64,000 bases of DNA from Brachypodium distachyon (lineage: Eukaryota; Streptophyta; Magnoliopsida; Poales; Poaceae), in NCBI RefSeq assembly GCF_000005505.3, contig NC_016133.3, positions 45,411,237 to 45,475,236 of the forward strand. Reading direction: 5' to 3'. The notes beneath the pieces are model-generated. The model saw only the letters and a program-made list of their open reading frames with translations, was not told where the DNA came from and ran no database searches. Below, piece after piece: positions 23,308 to 35,320 of this stretch (positions within the stretch are counted from its first letter, which is position 1; the number at the start of each line of letters is the position of its first letter). Made by a program: the position numbers and the translations under genes.

Positions 23308-24364
23308 CCAAACCTATTGGTACCCCCATCCTATCTACATCCACCGTTCTGGCCACGCACGTGTCCTCGTCAGTTTTTCTTAATCTTCTGTCGTGTACTA
23401 ATTAGCAGGGTCATCTCTCTCCTCACCACTCCCATCTCTCTCTCTCGTTTCTCTCACACACACTCCTGTCCGCCCACAGGGCCCACCTTGATCCAGCCGG
23501 CGCCTAAGAAGTTCTCTTCCACTCCCTCTCGATCTCTTCCTCTCCCTTACGATCTCCTGCTCCATGGGGCCGTTGCCTCCATACTGGTGCCGGTCCATGC
23601 CGCCGATGCCGGCCTCCTGCTTCCTCCTCGCGCGCTTCCCTGCCGGTCCACGACCGCCTCCCACGCCATGGATCTGGCCGCCCCGCACCAGCACATCGGC
23701 CAGGCATGGGTACCGTGATCTTGCTTGTTTCTGGATCTTGAGATTTCTTTTGAGTACCATCATGTACCATGGGTAGATGCCATTTACTAATTTTTTATGA
23801 ATGTTTGTACTGTGATTTTTTTCCTGATACATGACCTAGAATTATAAGTTGACGTACACAATATTTACAGACGATGTACTAAGTTTTGATGAATGGGTAC
23901 ATGACGAGGTACTAAATTTTGATGAATGTTTGTGCTTATTTTTTCTTTCTGGTACATGACGTACAATTATGAGTTGATGTACACGGTATTTACAAACGAT
24001 GTACTAAGTTTTGATGAATGGGTACATGACAAGGTACTAAGTTTGATGAATGTTTGTGCTTTTTTTCCTTGGTACATAAGAGGTACATATGATGTACCAT
24101 ATGATGTACTCGTCTAATAAGTTCGTGTACACGATGTAGTTGAAAACCGAGAATGTACATGTGATGTACCATAATGTACTTAAACTGATAAGATACAATT
24201 CATATACTTGCAAAAAGAGTGTGTGTAGAGAGAGAGAGAAGAGCAAAAGATTGTCAGGTTGTCTAGTTTAAAGCGAAGTAGATTAACTAAGAGGAAGAGA
24301 GAAGGGCAAACGTGTGGCCAGAACGGTGGGGGTAGATACCCGGGGGTACAACCTCAGCTTTAGG
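23308..24364. mobile_element. Mutator-like element (MULE), 1057 bp, non-autonomous
   Basis: A perfect 9-bp target duplication AGGATACAG lies at 23299-23307 and 24365-24373, the signature of Mutator-type transposition. The inverted termini are about 55 bp and share GTACCCCC, then TATCTAC, then CACCGTTCTGGCCAC. No transposase is present. The GC-rich part at about 23400-23720 stands out from the AT-rich rest and could be a captured gene piece (Pack-MULE style), but no family is recognised in its frames. The right half holds internal tandem repeats, listed separately. Confidence 0.88.
23797..24075. repeat. Tandem repeat inside the MULE, ~123-bp unit, over two copies
   Basis: 'gatgaatgtttgt', then 'gtacatgacctagaattat.agttgaygtacac', 'tatttacaracgatgtacta' and 'gatgaatgggtacatgac' recur with starts near 23800, 23921 and 24046. 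Confidence 0.8.
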
Positions 24365-24373
24365 AGGATACAG

Positions 24374-24952
24374 TGATACACTCGAGAGGAGAGCAGGGAA
24401 AAAAAATGGAGTTGAGGGAAGGAGTGGGTTTGGCCTTTTCTAGGAGGCTATTTGCAAAGTGAACGAAAATGCTTTTTTTTTACACAACTTGCATAAAATA
24501 GGACCCAAATATTGTTGATAATATAAACAAATTATGTATCAATTTAATCTAGAAAATCATGTTACTTGACTAAAGCAGATTAGAGAATGCAAACTAAAGA
24601 TGCAACGCACAACTAAACAACAGGATAACACACCTATCTCTATAGCATGATCGACAAAATAGATACGTGGACCTAACGGTAGGAAGAGTAATACATATGG
24701 TATGGTGCAGGAAGAATACCCTTATATATGGTAGACGCGGTAGTACAACATGCATACCATTGTGGCCAATCTTGTCGACATCACGTGTGTTGCCCATGTC
24801 GATGGGATGTCAGAGTAAATAGTCAATCGGAAGCGAGCAGTCAGGTGATGTCTGTCCACAAAAATCTATTAGGCCCTCGTGCAACTTCTCGAGGGACGTG
24901 GTTCCGTTGGCCTACCGCTCCAGAACAACCGTGCACACAGTCGTGACGTCGG
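24374..24952. other. Intergenic between MULE and CACTA element
   Basis: Mixed sequence with short opposing frames at 24594-24797 and 24728-24946, neither recognisable. No terminal repeats were found. Confidence 0.4.
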
Positions 24953-24975
24953 ATGTACTGCTCCAGAAAACCCCT

Positions 24976-25290
24976 CCAGTGGCGGTCAAAAAATGAGGTT
25001 GCTGGCGGTGATCACGTCCGCCACCAACTCTGCGTGACTGGAGGTTTTAGCACCGGTGGCGGGTAAAATACCTGCCACTGCTGCACCGAGATCACCAATG
25101 GCGGGTAAAATACCCGCCACCGAAGACCTACAAACCGCCACTGTAAATTCCTCCGGCACCACCCGAAAAGTGCGTGGAGTACATCAGTGACGGGCTAAGT
25201 ACCCGCCATTGAACATTTCCAGTGGCGGTGGTGTCTAACTGCCACTGCTATATGTTCAGTGGCGGTGGTTTATAACCGCCACTAGTACTA
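24976..25290. repeat. Left subterminal palindrome array of the CACTA element
   Basis: At least seven copies of (C)CAGTGGCGGT/GGGT or the inverse ACCCGCCACTG(G), often paired as hairpins about 10-25 bp apart. In this family such arrays are the binding sites of the element-encoded TnpA-like protein. Confidence 0.85.
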
Positions 25291-25499
25291 TTTTTTCCCG
25301 AAAAAAATAAATAAATTATTTATAAAAATAAATATTCCTGTAGCACAGAAATAGCAGGAATACAGCAGCACAGTATACAGCACCAAAGAAACAGAATAGC
25401 AGCATATATATCACAAAGTTCCACACGAGTTAAACATTTAAGTCACATGCATATATATACAAAGTGTTTGAAAAAATGAGCCACAAATAGAAGTGTTCC

Positions 25500-28400
25500 A
25501 CATGATTTAACCACTTTTGGCGACAATCCCGCCGCCGTAGTAATCCCCGCTCGTTTTGAGAACCTCCTTGTTGAGGATTTCTTCGATGTCCTTCTGGATC
25601 TCGTACACGAGAATTTCTGAGTTGTGCCCTAACTCGGCGTTGGCCAGAAACCAATTCCTCACTTCTTCGAAGGTCTTCTTCCCCTTCGGCTGGAAGTCGT
25701 TGATGAACTGCTGAATAGTGTGCGCGCAGTACTAACCACAGTAGACGGATCTTTCAGGCTATTGCTCGCAGGGGAACCTGAAAGTGTGCCTGAGGGCAGC
25801 GTCAGGATTGCGGCTGAAGCCAGGCATCGCGTACCATTTCACCGCGTCACGATAGGCTGCGTTGATGACATTTTTGATCGGCTCAAAGTCGCGTTGTGGT
25901 TCATTCTCCTTGCGTCGTAGTGGATCAAAATATGTGACCCCTCCAAGAATGAGGCAGATGGCGATTGTCACCCAATGGTCGCTGTTTCACAAAAGGACGC
26001 ACATTGTATTAGCCAAATAATATAACAAGCAAGTCTTCCGACGGAAACATATGTATGTATTCACGCGAATTGGAAACAACTTACTGTAGATGTTACAATA
26101 TCAATACAAAACGGCGGTCTTGGTGCTTCAACATGAATTGAGTGAGGTATTCAATCGCCAACCTTCTACTTTCGTCAACAATGGGTCTGGACCAAGGAAA
26201 GTGGCGTTGAAGAGAAGGGGGTCGGCGACGGCCATCCCATATTGCTTCACCCTATAGGCCTCCCTCGTATAGTGTACACACCACAGTCTTAATATGGCGT
26301 TGTCAAGGCACTTGCGGTTGAAGAGGTGAAACAAGTCGAGAAAGTCAATTCCGAAGGTAACGTCGTTTTCCCTCTGGATTTCCCCCGTATTGGAGTCGAA
26401 GAAGCCATAATGCTTTGGCACTCGAACCCTAATTTTCAGATTTGTTAGGTCTGCGCCTGATGATGCCACATTCATATAGTTTTCATGTAGCTCTTGCATC
26501 TCCCGTGGCAGGCGATACAGGTCATCCTGGGACACCATCGGTTGTCCGGGGTGCAACAACAAAAATTGGGAGAATCGCCTGTCCACGAAATAAGATCCAT
26601 CAGGCAATCTATCTCCAACACGGAGGTGGGTGGACATTTTTAGAATGTCTGGTCGCTCTTCCCAAATCCCTTCTATCTGCGGCGCGGTCTTTGGTTGTCT
26701 TCCCGTAGAAGACGACTTTTTCCCCTCCTTGGAGGAGCCCTTGCTTGCCTTGCCACCTGTCCCCCTCTTGTTTCTCTTGCGTCTCAGGAAATCGGAATTG
26801 TCCGGTTTATGGGGGACCTGCATCCCAGATGGGGCACTTGGACGGGGCTCCAACGGGGCCGATGCTGCTGCGGCTCTCCGAGGGACGGGTCTTGGTACGG
26901 ATGGCTTCGGGGCTTCAGGTTTGGGCGGCGACGGAGGATTTTGGCCTACATTGTCGTCGCTGCACTCCGCCGCAGGTGAGAAGTCTCGTTCCGCGGGCTC
27001 GTAGTCCAAAGGACCGGGTGAGCCGCCAAGCGGCGACGGAGACGTCAGGCACCGGGCGGGTTGAGACGGACCGAGGCGGGGCGACAGAGATGGAGACCGA
27101 GAAGACTCTGTAGCGAGGACCACCAACCTCCTAGGCCAAATGACGTAGGAGTTGACGCAATCCCTTAGGGTCGTCGCCTCTTCGTGCGGACGATAAGGGA
27201 CCGGTTCAGCCTCGAAGCCCTTGAGCACGGAGTCCACCTGCACCCTAACTATGTCGTCTCGCAGGGTCACGTGGTGCACCACGGTCGTACGCGGCATCAG
27301 CAACCTGCGCGCGCCTAGTGGATTCCCCACCGTCGGCATGTGTAGCCGGCATTTGACGCCCTTCTGCGCATGACAAACATGGCAACATCAATAATAGGTT
27401 GGAGCATGATAGTGGTATTTCACTATTTTTCGTAGCGCGCGAAGACGCTTACTGTGAGGTTCTTGTTGGGTGGCCCAAGCGGGTCAAGCTGGCACTCGGT
27501 GCCAGAGCATGAGGTGCTCTTATTCCCCAGCGGGCACGGATCCGGTGTGGGTGGGGTTGGTTGGATGGGCATCAGCGGGAAAACACCATGATCAATGAAG
27601 TTGTCGACGTCACGCCGGTCCCTTGCATGCTGCATGAGCTTTCTGAGCTCCTCCCTCGCCAACACCCGGATCATCTCATCTAATTCCTCTGAGATCTGTT
27701 CTTTGCTGGACGCTCTTCTGCATTTTCGGGAACCTTGCTCTTTCGCCATCTGCCTGCGAAAGGGCCCGGAACCGACACCTCGCATATGGCCCCTTCTCAT
27801 TTCGTTGCAGAGCGTAGCTGATGGCATCATCCCACTGTTGGTTGATAGATGAGTGGGAGCCATCCGACTCCCACTCTGCCATTGCACCCTATATACAAAA
27901 AACAACATGCTCGGTGTTAATCTTATATGTGAGTATAAGAAGCCCAACCGATAATTAAAGATGTCAAGACGGCCTTATGAGTGCAGCCTCTTGCTTCTCT
28001 GACATAGGCTCCAGGCCCGCCCACTGATTTGCGGTCATGGACGACCGCAGCCATTTGCTGGAGCGCTCACCGCGAAGCAAAGTTGGGGCCCTTGGCTGTA
28101 TCCCGGCTTGGTCCAATGCGGCGTCCTCCTTCGCCCACACCTTCTCCTTTCTGGGGCGTCCACGATTGCCGAGGCGGTGGTCGAAGGGCTTTTTCTCACG
28201 AAGCTCCTTGTACCATTTTTGGCTGGCCTTGAATTCAGGGGACCTGACCCACACCTTGAACCTCTCTCAGTCCTCCTCCGAGATCCCCTTCCAGTTCTTG
28301 TTAACCACAGTCTTCCAGTCTTTGCCGATGAGCTTCCTACAGTTATATTGCCACGTGTTGTGGCCCTTCCTCATGACTTGGTGCATCCGCCACTCCAACG

Positions 28401-28848
28401 TTACGTGAGCGGATCTCATCATTGGCAGGCATGAACCGCTTCCATACCGCCTCGTAACAGTCTTGCTTCACAGCTTCAGGGACATCGCTTCATCTTTGAT
28501 AGATCCGAGCGCGTCCCCGTATGATGGCGTTGCATGTGTTGGAGAATAATTCTGCAGCGTCCACCGGTTCCTCCGGGTAGCCTTCTTTATTGACCTTGGT
28601 GACGACCCACGACTCCGACGGCACCTTGTTCGCCCCCGCTTGGACTTCGACTGAGTAGTCGACGCCGTAGCCTGAGACGTCGCACCCTGAGCTTCTTCCT
28701 CGTTAGCTGCTTCTTCAAGGAGCAGCTGCTCCTCGGCTCCTTCTTCGACTTGCTCGAAGCCATCGCTCATGGCAATTTCCGAGCCCGAGGAAGATGCCCC
28801 CACTTCTTCCTGGACTTCTCCCTCCACAACCGGTGGCTGCTCAGTCAC
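25500..28848 (-). pseudogene. CACTA ORF1 with ULP1-like (C48) protease domain, broken
   Basis: Minus-strand pieces read in order. 28848-28468 is an acidic N-terminus. At about 28640-27964 come WVVTKVNKEGYPEEPVDAAE, then HNTWQYNCRKLIGKDW and VWVRSPEFKASQKWYKELRE, which resemble plant Ptta/En/Spm (TnpA-type) transposase proteins. 27947-27423 and 27339-26128 carry a charged, proline-rich linker and YLTQFMLKHQDRRFV. At 26000-25500 a Ulp1-like cysteine-protease core appears: SDHWVTIAICL (His), GVTYFDPL (Asp), then VYCG (Cys). Frames change at several places. Two in-frame TAG codons flank VYCG (at about 25731 and 25755), so no intact protease can be made. Ulp1-type domains are known passengers of CACTA elements and MULEs. 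A SUMO-protease activity for an ancestor is inference. Confidence 0.72.
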
Positions 28849-29033
28849 CTCTTCAACGCGAGCCTGAGGTTACTATCCAACACTTAAAAAAGTAATTTTA
28901 AAAATGAAAAAATTCGGCATGACCTATGCTATAAAACAAGAAAATTTCGGCATGACCATTGCTGTAACACAACAAATGAGTCTGTCCAAATTTTATACAT
29001 GCATAAAAAATTTTCCCACCCACATATACCCCC

Positions 29034-29115
29034 TCGGCACAATGGCCGGACCCTTCTCAACGACCCGGCACGACGGCCGGGTCCACATTGCTCATATCAA
29101 CCGACACGATGGTCG
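29034..29115. repeat. CGGCACGACGGCCGG motif cluster, unit 1 leader
   Basis: Three copies of 'cggcacratggccgg'/'cggcacgacggccgg'-type motifs lie within 85 bp upstream of the ORF1 gene. Two copies of the same motif (at about 35187 and 35214) lie at the matching place upstream of the transposase gene. Confidence 0.7.
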
Positions 29116-29284
29116 GGATCAGATGCACCAATAACAGCACCAACAACAACATATTTATCAAATAAGCATCAAATTATCTTAAGCACCAGCAAGTTAACCT
29201 AACTAGCAGCAACATATACTAATAAGTGAACAGAAAAGAGCACTTATAAGTTATATAACAAATTAATCATTTAACTAAACTAAC

Positions 29285-29490
29285 AGCAACCCTAAACAAC
29301 AAGAAATTTCTGTTTTGCCTAAGATTAATCAAATTAACCCTTATAAGTTATATACTAAACAACAACCCTAAACAGAAAATTAAACCTAAACAAACAGCAA
29401 CCCTAAAACATCAAATTAAACCTAAACAACCCTAAACAGAAAATTAAACCTAAACAAAAACAACCCTAAACAGAAAATGAAACCTAAGCA
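29285..29490. repeat. Telobox-like AACCCTAAA cluster
   Basis: AACCCTAAA or near copies occur near 29288, 29365, 29399, 29428 and 29462, separated by 'cagaaaattaaacctaaacaa' spacers that form a short ~33-bp tandem repeat. It lies in the presumed leader of the ORF1 unit (minus strand). Confidence 0.75.
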
Positions 29491-29499
29491 TCAAAATGA

Positions 29500-30060
29500 A
29501 AACTTACCTCGGCAGTGGCAATGGCGGCGGCGACGGCGGCGGTCGGGGCCGCGGCGGGCGGTGGTGGAGGCGGGGTCGGCGGTTGGGGCCGCAACGACAG
29601 TGGTCGGGGTCGGGGCGGCAGCCGTGGTTGGTGGGGTCGAGGCAGCGGGGGTCGGGGCGACCAATGGAGGCGGCAGCGTCAAGGAGGCCCGGGCGCGCCC
29701 CCGGCGATGCGGGCCGTTCGGCGGCAAGGCGAGGCCGCCGGATCCAGATCCGGCAGCCAATGGCGGGGCCTGCGGGGCGAGGGGCTTCCCGCTCCTTGTC
29801 GTCCGTTGCGACCCCCCGCCAGAGCTCGGTCTTGCGGCGGCGTTGGCTAGGGTTAGCGTTTGGGAGGCGAGGAGAAGGGCGGCGGTGAGGGAGACGCGAG
29901 GGAGGGGAGGGGAGGCGAGGGAGAAGGGCGGCGGCGCGACATTTCGGCAGGGCTTCGCCGTCAGGGAGGAAGAGGAAGCTCTGCTGGTCCAAAATAGACG
30001 CGCGCTTCGGATACGAAATTCTCGCCAAGTCCCGCTCTGTAATATATGTAGAGAACAGCA
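29500..30060 (-). promoter_or_regulatory. Leader/promoter region of CACTA unit 1 (ORF1)
   Basis: A GC-rich block gives long shadow frames on both strands (229-242 codons) with no family resemblance. Its right end ('ggcagggcttcgccgt', 'ctgctggtccaaaatagacgcgcg', then a TATA-like 'catatatta' on the minus strand at about 30043-30051) is related to 35640-35750, upstream of the transposase unit. This is inferred to be a 5' UTR and core promoter rather than coding. Confidence 0.55.
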
Positions 30061-30284
30061 CCAATGGCGGGTATTTAGTAGATACCCGCCACTGGTTACT
30101 CCTCCTAGGGTTACTGGTATAGGAGACCACCGGTGGCGGGGATTTCCGGATACCCGCCATTGGTGATCCACCAGTGGCAGTTATATGACAACCCCGCCAC
30201 TGGTAATTGGAACAGGAGTGAGGGTTCACCACATTCCTGTTCCACGTACCAGTGGCGGTGATATTTTATATACCCGCCATTGGT
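30058..30284. repeat. Internal CCAGTGGCGG palindrome cluster A
   Basis: Paired motifs such as 'accaatggcgggtat' / 'atacccgccactggt' are repeated about four times, in the same style as the terminal arrays but 6 kb from either end. They sit directly upstream of the ORF1 unit promoter. Confidence 0.8.
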
Positions 30285-30925
30285 TAATATTTTGACTCTA
30301 GTATTATATTTTTATTATATTTTGTGTCTCTCTGAAAATTTTAGCACCTGTACTTTCAAGTGTATAATAATTATTTCTTGTCTCGCTAAAGTTTTCAATG
30401 CTAAATACATTGCTGAAAATGAAATATTTATGGTTTTGTAATATTTACTGTGGTTAAAAATTGTTATAAATTACAAAATTTCTCATAATGGTCTGATATT
30501 TGGCATGGAAACTTCTCACACAACAATATGCCTGCATATGAAGTTTGGTGTCAAAAATCCAAATGAAGCCCATAAGAATACCGTATTGGGATCATCTCGG
30601 TACATATCTCTCATACCTTCTAAGCCAACATCCAAATTGTAACATTAAAACAACTTTGAGCTTGATTTTTTCCATGTGGCTTCATTAGACTGAGAGGTGT
30701 TTCCATGCAAAGTTTCAGCTCATTTCGATGAAAATTGAATTTTATGGAATTAAATTAGCACCAAAGCCACACATAATCACAGAAATTTGTATTAAATAAT
30801 ATGAATTAATGTCTAAAACTTGTATTGGGAACAAACAATATTATTATACACCCAAAAATAAAACTGCTATATTTTTTGGGAACGCAGAGAATATAATAGA
30901 AATATAATAGTGCCTTCTGAAATCA
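30285..30925. other. AT-rich spacer between internal palindrome clusters
   Basis: No frame, no terminal repeats and no motif repeats seen. It separates the two transcription units of the CACTA element. Confidence 0.5.
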
Positions 30926-30927
30926 TT

Positions 30928-31106
30928 ACCAGTGGCGGGTTTCACACAAATCACCGCCACTGGTGAGTGGGATAAGATTTGGGAAATCACTAAGTCTTGT
31001 AGCACTCACCAGTGGCGGTTTCAGGAAAATCACCGCCACTGGTGCCCCCTTCCGGTGGCGGGTTTCCCTGTAATCACCGCCACTGGTAAGACTTCCAGTG
31101 GATGGT
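30928..31106. repeat. Internal CCAGTGGCGG palindrome cluster B
   Basis: 'accagtggcgggtttc...tcaccgccactggtg' hairpins occur three times, then 'cttccagtgg'. It is followed at 31142 by 'tagtcccacctcgctagttt', a sequence found again at 35892 beside the right-hand cluster. Confidence 0.8.
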
Positions 31107-31714
31107 TATTCTGCGGGCTGCCGCGCGAGGCGAGGTGGGAGTTAGTCCCACCTCGCTAGTTTACAAGCGTTTTGACCAGCATAAAAGGCATTCTTCCCTT
31201 TTCCGTCAGCTTCCGAATATTTCACTCACCTGTCTCATGTGCTCCTCGCCTGGCCTGTGGGCCCGGTACCTGTACTGTTCTTTGTGGGCTCGGATTACAG
31301 CCCTGTGGGCCGGGGGCTGCGCTGGCCTAGTAGGTAGTAGGCTGCTCCTGGGTTCGCCTGGCTGGGCCCGAACCCGAAACGCTCACTTGACCCGGACGGG
31401 CTTAAAAACTTTTTTTCTCCTTTATAATGAACATAACATGTAATAAGTTTAAAAAAAAAATCCATATCTCTTAATTGTTTCCGAAATCGAAAGAAGCAAA
31501 TAAAATATGCATTATGACTAGAAAAAAATTTCGAAGAAATTTACGGCATTTGTTTTCAAATTTGAACTGGTTAAAATTCGAACCTCGTTAGAATTCAAAT
31601 GGCATTGAAAATCATCAACGAGCATAATTTATCAAAATTACACAAATAGGGAACTATTGGACAATCTTGTCTTTTTTCTTTGTTGTCTTTTCTTTCCTCT
31701 TATACGTTTGGACC

Positions 31715-34700
31715 TCATCGTGGCTGCTTCTGGCAGGCCCCATCTTGTGTGGGTAATTTTGACTTCTTTCTTGTCTGGATCGTCCGCCTTGCCACCTCTT
31801 CTTCTTGCCTGGTCGTGGGATCGGGGAAACCTTCATAGTCTTGCTGTGAAGTTACTCCGTCGACCCCAACAATGCTCCTTTTGCCTCTCCTCACGACTAC
31901 GTGGTTTTTCGCTATCGGGTCTTGTATGAAGAAGACTTGTTTGCATTTGGAAGCAAACTGCCATGGTTCAAGCAGTGCCGAGATTCTTTTGACGTTCACC
32001 TGATGACGGGGAACCTCTTTTGGCGGAATCATTGTTGTGAACCTATGATCTTCATGCCTGACATCGCGTGCCCATGTGATGCGAAACATGGCGATGGTGG
32101 TGAAGGTGTAGTCAAGCTCCCAGATCTCTTCGACCATGCCGTAGTACGCTTCAGTCTGACTTTCACTGTCGGTCGCCGTCTCAGCAACGAGCACGATACT
32201 GCTGTTTTGGTACGTACTATTACAGTCTTGAGCCTTGGTGTAGTACGTATACCCATTCATTGCGTACGACTGGTATGTCACGACGTTGCAGTCGGGAAGC
32301 CGTGACAACTTCCGGACAATCTTCTCATCTTCATTCGCCGCAGCCCTTGGATACCAAAGATCCTTGAGCCACATGGCGAATGTAGAATTGTGTTTTCGCT
32401 GGATCCAATCATCATTCCTGTTAGGGTTGAGGTTTCGAAGTTCTTCGATGTGCATGTCGATGAACGGCTCGACCTCTAGTTGCAGCACCATTGTGTGTGC
32501 TCTTATAAAGTCATCCATTCTTTGCCGGGCATGCACATCAAGATCCTTCCGGCCAAGCCCACCTTCACCTTCTAGCTTCCCCTTATGTCGTTATTTGGAG
32601 ACCCTATGGGTTTGCGGTCCGCCAACCAATCAATGCAGAACTCAACGCACTCTTCTGCATGATAGCCTTCCATGATGCTTCCTTCGAGACGCCCTCTGTT
32701 ACGAACATATCGCTTCAGCACTCCATTGTATCGTTCGGGCCCAAACATGTTGTGCAGGAACGATGGCCCTAACAACAAGATCTCATCGGTGACGTGGACC
32801 ATCAGATGGACCATAATGTCGAAGAACGTTGGGGGAAAGAACATCTCATATTCGCACAATATCTGTATCATTGCGTCCCTCAGTTGCAGGGAACGGTCCA
32901 CCGTGATCGACTTCTGGCCGATCGTGTCAAAGAAGTCACATAGCTTCATGACCGTCTCTCTCACCCATGGCTCCATGCAGCCTCTTATTGCAACCGGAAG
33001 TAGCTGCGTGAGAATCACGTGGCAGTCATGAGACTTCATGCCACCCAGCTTGTGGCTCTTCATGTCAACGAGTTTCTTGATGCTGGATGAGTAGTTCGAT
33101 GGAACTTTGATGCCATGGAGACACTCGCACATTCTATGCAGCTCGGCTTTGCTCAGACTGTAACACGCAGATTTGCATCGCGTATATATCGTCCATTCAA
33201 CATTCTTGTTTTCCTGCGGCGCCTCTTCCTCTATCGACCACAGCTTCTCCCTTATCCCCATCCACTGCAGGTCCTTCCGTGCCTTTGGTTCATCTTTTAA
33301 CTTGTCCTCGTGGTGCATCATCAAGCCCAACAGGTTGTCGCACACGTTCTTCTCGACATGCATGACGTCTATGGTGTGACGGCTCTGTAAGAACCTCCAG
33401 TAAGGCAGGTCCCAGAACACGGACCTCCTCTTGTACGTAAGGCCGCCATCTGGACCAGCCACCGGCTGTGCTTTCCCGGTCACGACTTCGAGGTCCCTGA
33501 CAATTTCATATACTTCGTGTCCAGTCAGTTCCCTCGGTTTGTGCCGCCTCTCTGCCCTCCTGTTGAAGTTTTTCTTATCATCCCTCCACGGGTCCTTCAT
33601 CTCCAGCCACTTACGGTGTCCCATGTACACAATCTTTTTTGATTCTGGCAGGAACAACCCTTCTGTCTTGTCCCGCACTTTGTACACGGCTTTGTACCCA
33701 TGTGTTGACTGGCACGATGAGTTCACGTTCGCCGGGTAGTCATGCACACATGTCAGAAGAGCTGCTTGAAGGGTGAACTCCTCCTTCTTATGAGCATCCC
33801 AAACCTTTCGACCCTTCTCCCAAAGCTCCTTGATCTCATCCTTCATCAGCTCCAGATACACATTCAGATCAGCTCCAGGCTGCTTAGGGCCATGTATGAG
33901 CATTGATAGGTGGATGTACTTCCTCTTCATGACAAGCCACGGGGTGAGGTTGTATATGAACATGATCACCGGCCATGTGCTGTGTTTGCTGCTCAAGTTT
34001 CTGAATGGATTGATCCCATCCGTACTCATCCCGATCTGATGTTCCTGGGCTTTGCACCGCATCTTCGGGGTGTCTGAGGACTCCATCATCGTTGCGGTAC
34101 ACGCTCTCGGGATCGATATCTTCCTGAGTCGCGTCGTGGTAGACGAACCACCTGGCCTCCTTCTTGTTCTGGAACCATGATCCAGCCTAGTGCCACACGG
34201 GATATACCAGACCGTCTTTGCCGCCGGACCACGCTTCACTTCTTCCTCCGCGCTGTCGTCAGGATTGGGGTCTTTCTTCCTGTATCGGGATGTTTTGCAT
34301 ACTGGACAACTGTGCATGTCTTTGTAGTCGCCCTTATATATGATGCAGTCCAGCGGACAAGCATGGTATCTGATGACCTCTAACCCGAGGGGGCATGTAA
34401 CTTTCTTCGCCTCGTACGTGCTCTTAGGCAACTTGTTGCCCAGAGGAACTACCGTACGTAGGTAACTCAGAATCTCCGTGAATCCCGAGTCCATGATGTT
34501 GTATTTTGCCTTTATACGCAAAAGCTCGAGCGTTACTTCTAGCACACTGTTATCCACGCCGGCATTTTTATATAACGGTGTCTCGGCATCCTCCCTCAGC
34601 TTCTCAAACTTACGGGACACCCTCTCATCCTCGGAGTCATCCAACTGATTCTGCAGATGTTGATTGTCCAGCATTTCAACCATCCTACCGGTTGGAACGT

Positions 34701-35043
34701 CCTGTACTGGATCCTCGCCACGGTATGCTTCTTCACCAGGCTGGTCGTCAGACTCCATGTTTTCCATCTCAATGCCGTCATCGACTTCAATGCCATCCTC
34801 CCCGTGAGAAGTCCACCTTGAATAACCAGACACAAATCCCCGCATGAGCAAGTGCATCTTGACATCCTCTGGCTCGTACAGTTTGCTGTTCCGACATCTC
34901 ACACAGGGACAACACATCTTTTCACCCCTTTTCCTATGCATATCTTCCACGCCGGCATCGACAAAAGTCTTCAGCCGCTCTATCCACTCAACACGTAACT
35001 TGTCCTCGTACATCCAAGCACGGCCCATTGAGCTACAACACAA
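31715..35043 (-). pseudogene. TNP2-class CACTA transposase, frameshifted
   Basis: The minus frame 35043-32572 (823 codons) begins with a transposase-associated zinc-binding region (WMYEDKLRVEWIERLKTFVD, then CCPCVRCRN). The Transposase_21 catalytic region follows (YHACPLDCIIYKGDYKDMHSCPVCKTSRY; IGMSTDGINPF; KHSTWPVIMFIYNLTPWL). A DUF4218-like part comes next (LMMHHEDKLKD, MKSHDCHVILTQLLPVAIRG, MFGPERYNGVLKRYVRNR). A second frame, 32536-31715, continues with a DUF4216-like region and a basic tail. Two kinds of damage are visible. Between about 34200 and 34060 the family-like reading (WFQNKKEARWFVYHDATQ) is out of frame with both sides, with codons missing. At about 32590 a shift separates the last part. 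The protein would be inactive. It would act on the TIRs and subterminal repeats. Confidence 0.88.
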
Positions 35044-35082
35044 TTTTAAAAAAAAATAAACGAATTAGCTTGATCGACAAAA

Positions 35083-35320
35083 ATGGAAAATTTCGGCATG
35101 ACCTTTGCTAAAAAAGTAGCATTTCAGACTACGAAATTCGATGCCTGCATCAAAAACAAATTACCCCCACCCACATCGGCACGACGGCCGGTATCACATC
35201 ACATAAGAAATACACGGCACGAAGGCCGGTGTCAACACACAGTTAATATGCTTGAACATGCACGTACACTAGTCCCGAGGTTAAGGTTAACCCTAGGGCT
35301 AACCCCTAGGGGCTAAGCTC
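35083..35320. repeat. Transposase-unit leader copy related to the ORF1 leader
   Basis: 'gaaaatttcggcatgacctttgctaaaaaa' here matches 'gaaaaaattcggcatgacctatgctataaaa' at 28904. The run 'tgcataaaaa..ttaccccc.acccaca.....cggcacgacggccgg' is shared too. Both copies sit just upstream of a start codon. Confidence 0.75.

Noticed and set aside
29477..30232. 229- to 242-codon frames on both strands
   Set aside because: GC-driven overlapping frames with Arg/Pro/Ala composition inside a CACTA leader region. No family match on either strand.
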